Shown: positions 6,312 through 7,078 of the stretch, piece after piece
Layout of the letters: each line of letters opens with the position of its first letter
How positions within the stretch are numbered: the stretch's first letter is position 1
Source of the DNA: Planctomycetota bacterium
Lineage (GTDB): Bacteria; Planctomycetota; B129-G9
Length of the DNA: 7,078 bases
NCBI GenBank assembly: GCA_003644325.1
Contig: QNCA01000064.1
Coordinates: 1 to 7,078, forward strand
Direction: 5' to 3'
Program-made: the position numbers and the translations under genes
Notes under the pieces: model-generated
Seen by the model: the letters and a program-made list of their open reading frames with translations, nothing else
Told to the model about the DNA's origin: nothing
The model's database searches: none

Positions 6312-6710
6312 CTATTTTTCTCCAATCCATCTCGCCGTGAAGGGTGAGCGGCCTTCAAGCAGGGAATACGCTATCATCACGGCGTTCGTAAGGAAAACTC
6401 CCCCGATGACGGCCCACTCGTTGATGAACGGTGCCGCGAATCCAACTGCAAGCACGGCGCCGGTAACGATGTATCTGGACAGATTTCCTGCAAGTGTATA
6501 TCGGACTTTTGCGCCCGTATCTGAATAACCCGCGAATTTTTGCAGATGATAGGCGTGCAGAATGAGTTTGACGAGGCTCCATCCCCCGCCCAGGGCCGCC
6601 CCCAGGGCAATCGGGTAATAGCCCCCCAGGAGGCAAAAAATCTCCGCCAAAGTCAAAAGCCCCGCGGAAATCGCCAGAATCCTGTTTCGGAATCTAATAA
6701 AGGAACTCAT
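6312..6710 (-). CDS. atpI: AtpI-family ATP synthase accessory membrane protein
   Basis: This small membrane protein, 132 residues from the chosen ATG, lies directly before atpB, the classical atpI position. AtpI proteins are linked to c-ring assembly and, with AtpZ, to Mg2+/Ca2+ transport; they are not part of the core enzyme. About four hydrophobic segments are visible (around 10-28, 29-50, 78-98 and 100-118). The middle part has GGGWSLVKLILHAYHLQKF, resembling the G..x.N/S/K pattern of the ATP-synt_I family. Assignment rests on size, topology and context more than on a strong motif. ATG at 6710 leaves a 22-bp gap after atpZ, with a weak GGCGGGA upstream. A TTG at 6746 in the same frame would overlap the atpZ end by 14 bp and add 12 residues. 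Confidence 0.8.
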   Translation of the reverse strand: MSSFIRFRNRILAISAGLLTLAEIFCLLGGYYPIALGAALGGGWSLVKLILHAYHLQKFAGYSDTGAKVRYTLAGNLSRYIVTGAVLAVGFAAPFINEWAVIGGVFLTNAVMIAYSLLEGRSPFTARWIGEK

Positions 6711-6732
6711 TGCTGCATTTCCCGCCAATCCG

Positions 6733-6960
6733 TTACTTGTTTTCAAATCCTTTCATTATCGTCTTGTACGCTTTCCAGAATCCGCCGCCCACGCCCAGCA
6801 GGAGAAACACTACAAGCAGCAAAGGGCTGGTCCCCAGCACATGGTCCAGCAACCACCCCAGCAGGGCGCCGCCGATTATCGAGCCGACGGCCACCCAGAC
6901 CGTTCCCAGCCACTTGAAGGCGCCGAGGTCTCCCTTGAGGGGGGCATGTTTTTTATCCAT
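6733..6960 (-). CDS. atpZ: AtpZ-family small membrane protein (F0F1-associated)
   Basis: This 75-residue protein is the first gene of the operon. It has a short charged N-terminus, then two membrane helices (about 16-40 and 46-66), with a glycine-rich GSIIGGALLGWLLD at 26-39 and GVGGGFWKAYK at 56-66. This layout is typical of the AtpZ (ATPase_gene1) family, two-helix proteins encoded just before atpI and thought to act with it in Mg2+/Ca2+ uptake for the ATP synthase. The ATG at 6960 has GGGAG nine bases upstream. The leader from the promoter is roughly 80 nt. Recognition is from size, two-helix pattern, glycine motifs and gene order. Confidence 0.82.
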   Translation of the reverse strand: MDKKHAPLKGDLGAFKWLGTVWVAVGSIIGGALLGWLLDHVLGTSPLLLVVFLLLGVGGGFWKAYKTIMKGFENK

Positions 6961-7047
6961 GTGGATAATCTCCCGCCCCGACCGGCCGGGGGGAACAGGC
7001 CGTCGATGACCCGCGGACCGGAGTCGGTAGATAATGACAAATCTTAT

Positions 7048-7075
7048 ATGATATACCTTTCTTGAAATATGTCAA
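7048..7075 (-). promoter_or_regulatory. Sigma-70-type promoter of the atp operon
   Basis: On the minus strand TTGACA (7070-7075, perfect -35) is followed after 16 bp by TATCAT (7048-7053, five of six matches to TATAAT). The region is A+T-rich compared with its surroundings. Transcription would start near 7041 and give a leader of about 80 nt before atpZ. The leader (6961-7040) is G+C-rich; a C-run near 6991 could pair with the GGGGCGGGAG around the atpZ ribosome site, but this fold is speculative. Confidence 0.7.
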
Positions 7076-7078
7076 TTA

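Noticed and set aside
6711..6746. TTG start for atpI at 6746
   Set aside because: It overlaps the end of atpZ and adds 12 residues without family similarity. The ATG at 6710 is preferred, though its ribosome site is weak.

Overview
The window carries most of one F-type ATP synthase operon, read entirely on the minus strand from right to left. A strong sigma-70-like promoter (TTGACA, 16 bp, TATCAT; 7048-7075) lies just inside the right edge. The gene order is atpZ - atpI - atpB (a) - atpE1 (c, triple hairpin) - atpE2 (c, single hairpin) - atpF (b) - atpH (delta) - atpA (alpha) - atpG (gamma). The beta (atpD) and epsilon (atpC) genes are not present. If they follow atpG, they start more than 250 bp beyond its stop. 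The DNA looks G+C-rich and most genes have good Shine-Dalgarno sites, so this is a bacterial chromosome. Nothing fixes the phylum. The rotor predicts Na+ coupling, which hints at an anaerobic, possibly uncultivated lineage, but that is inference.

The unusual part is the membrane rotor. Two adjacent c genes are present. atpE2 is an ordinary two-helix c subunit with a complete Na+-type site of the two-carboxylate kind (E35 and E68, with V66, S69, T70, Y73). atpE1 is a 256-residue protein made of three fused c hairpins (six helices), an architecture usual in V/A-type ATPases. Its hairpins have diverged: hairpin 1 keeps both carboxylates (E34, E67), hairpin 2 has lost both (T118, T151), and hairpin 3 keeps only the helix-2 glutamate (E236). 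If both proteins enter one ring, the enzyme would have a hybrid F/V rotor with fewer ion sites than hairpins. Acetobacterium woodii is the known precedent for such mixing, with a four-helix V-like c1; a six-helix form with this pattern of site loss is less familiar to me.

Other Fo/F1 parts also deviate from the textbook form. Subunit b has an extra N-terminal membrane helix and a loop of about 60 residues. Alpha ends in an acidic tail of about 40 residues. Subunit a keeps the essential arginine but appears to lack the polar pair known in E. coli as E219/H245.

The non-coding DNA is dominated by one repeat family. Its parts are a 15-bp near-palindrome (CGGTGAC-A-GTCACCG, module B) and a companion module A (about 30 bp, containing GTCGGTCAACTTGAG). 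Copies sit downstream of atpG (1-250), between atpF and atpH (3435-3475, decayed) and between atpB and atpE1 (5396-5580). The atpB-atpE1 spacer could fold into a 21-bp stem in the transcript just upstream of the c genes. No RNA genes, CRISPR arrays, insertion sequences or convincing terminators were seen.
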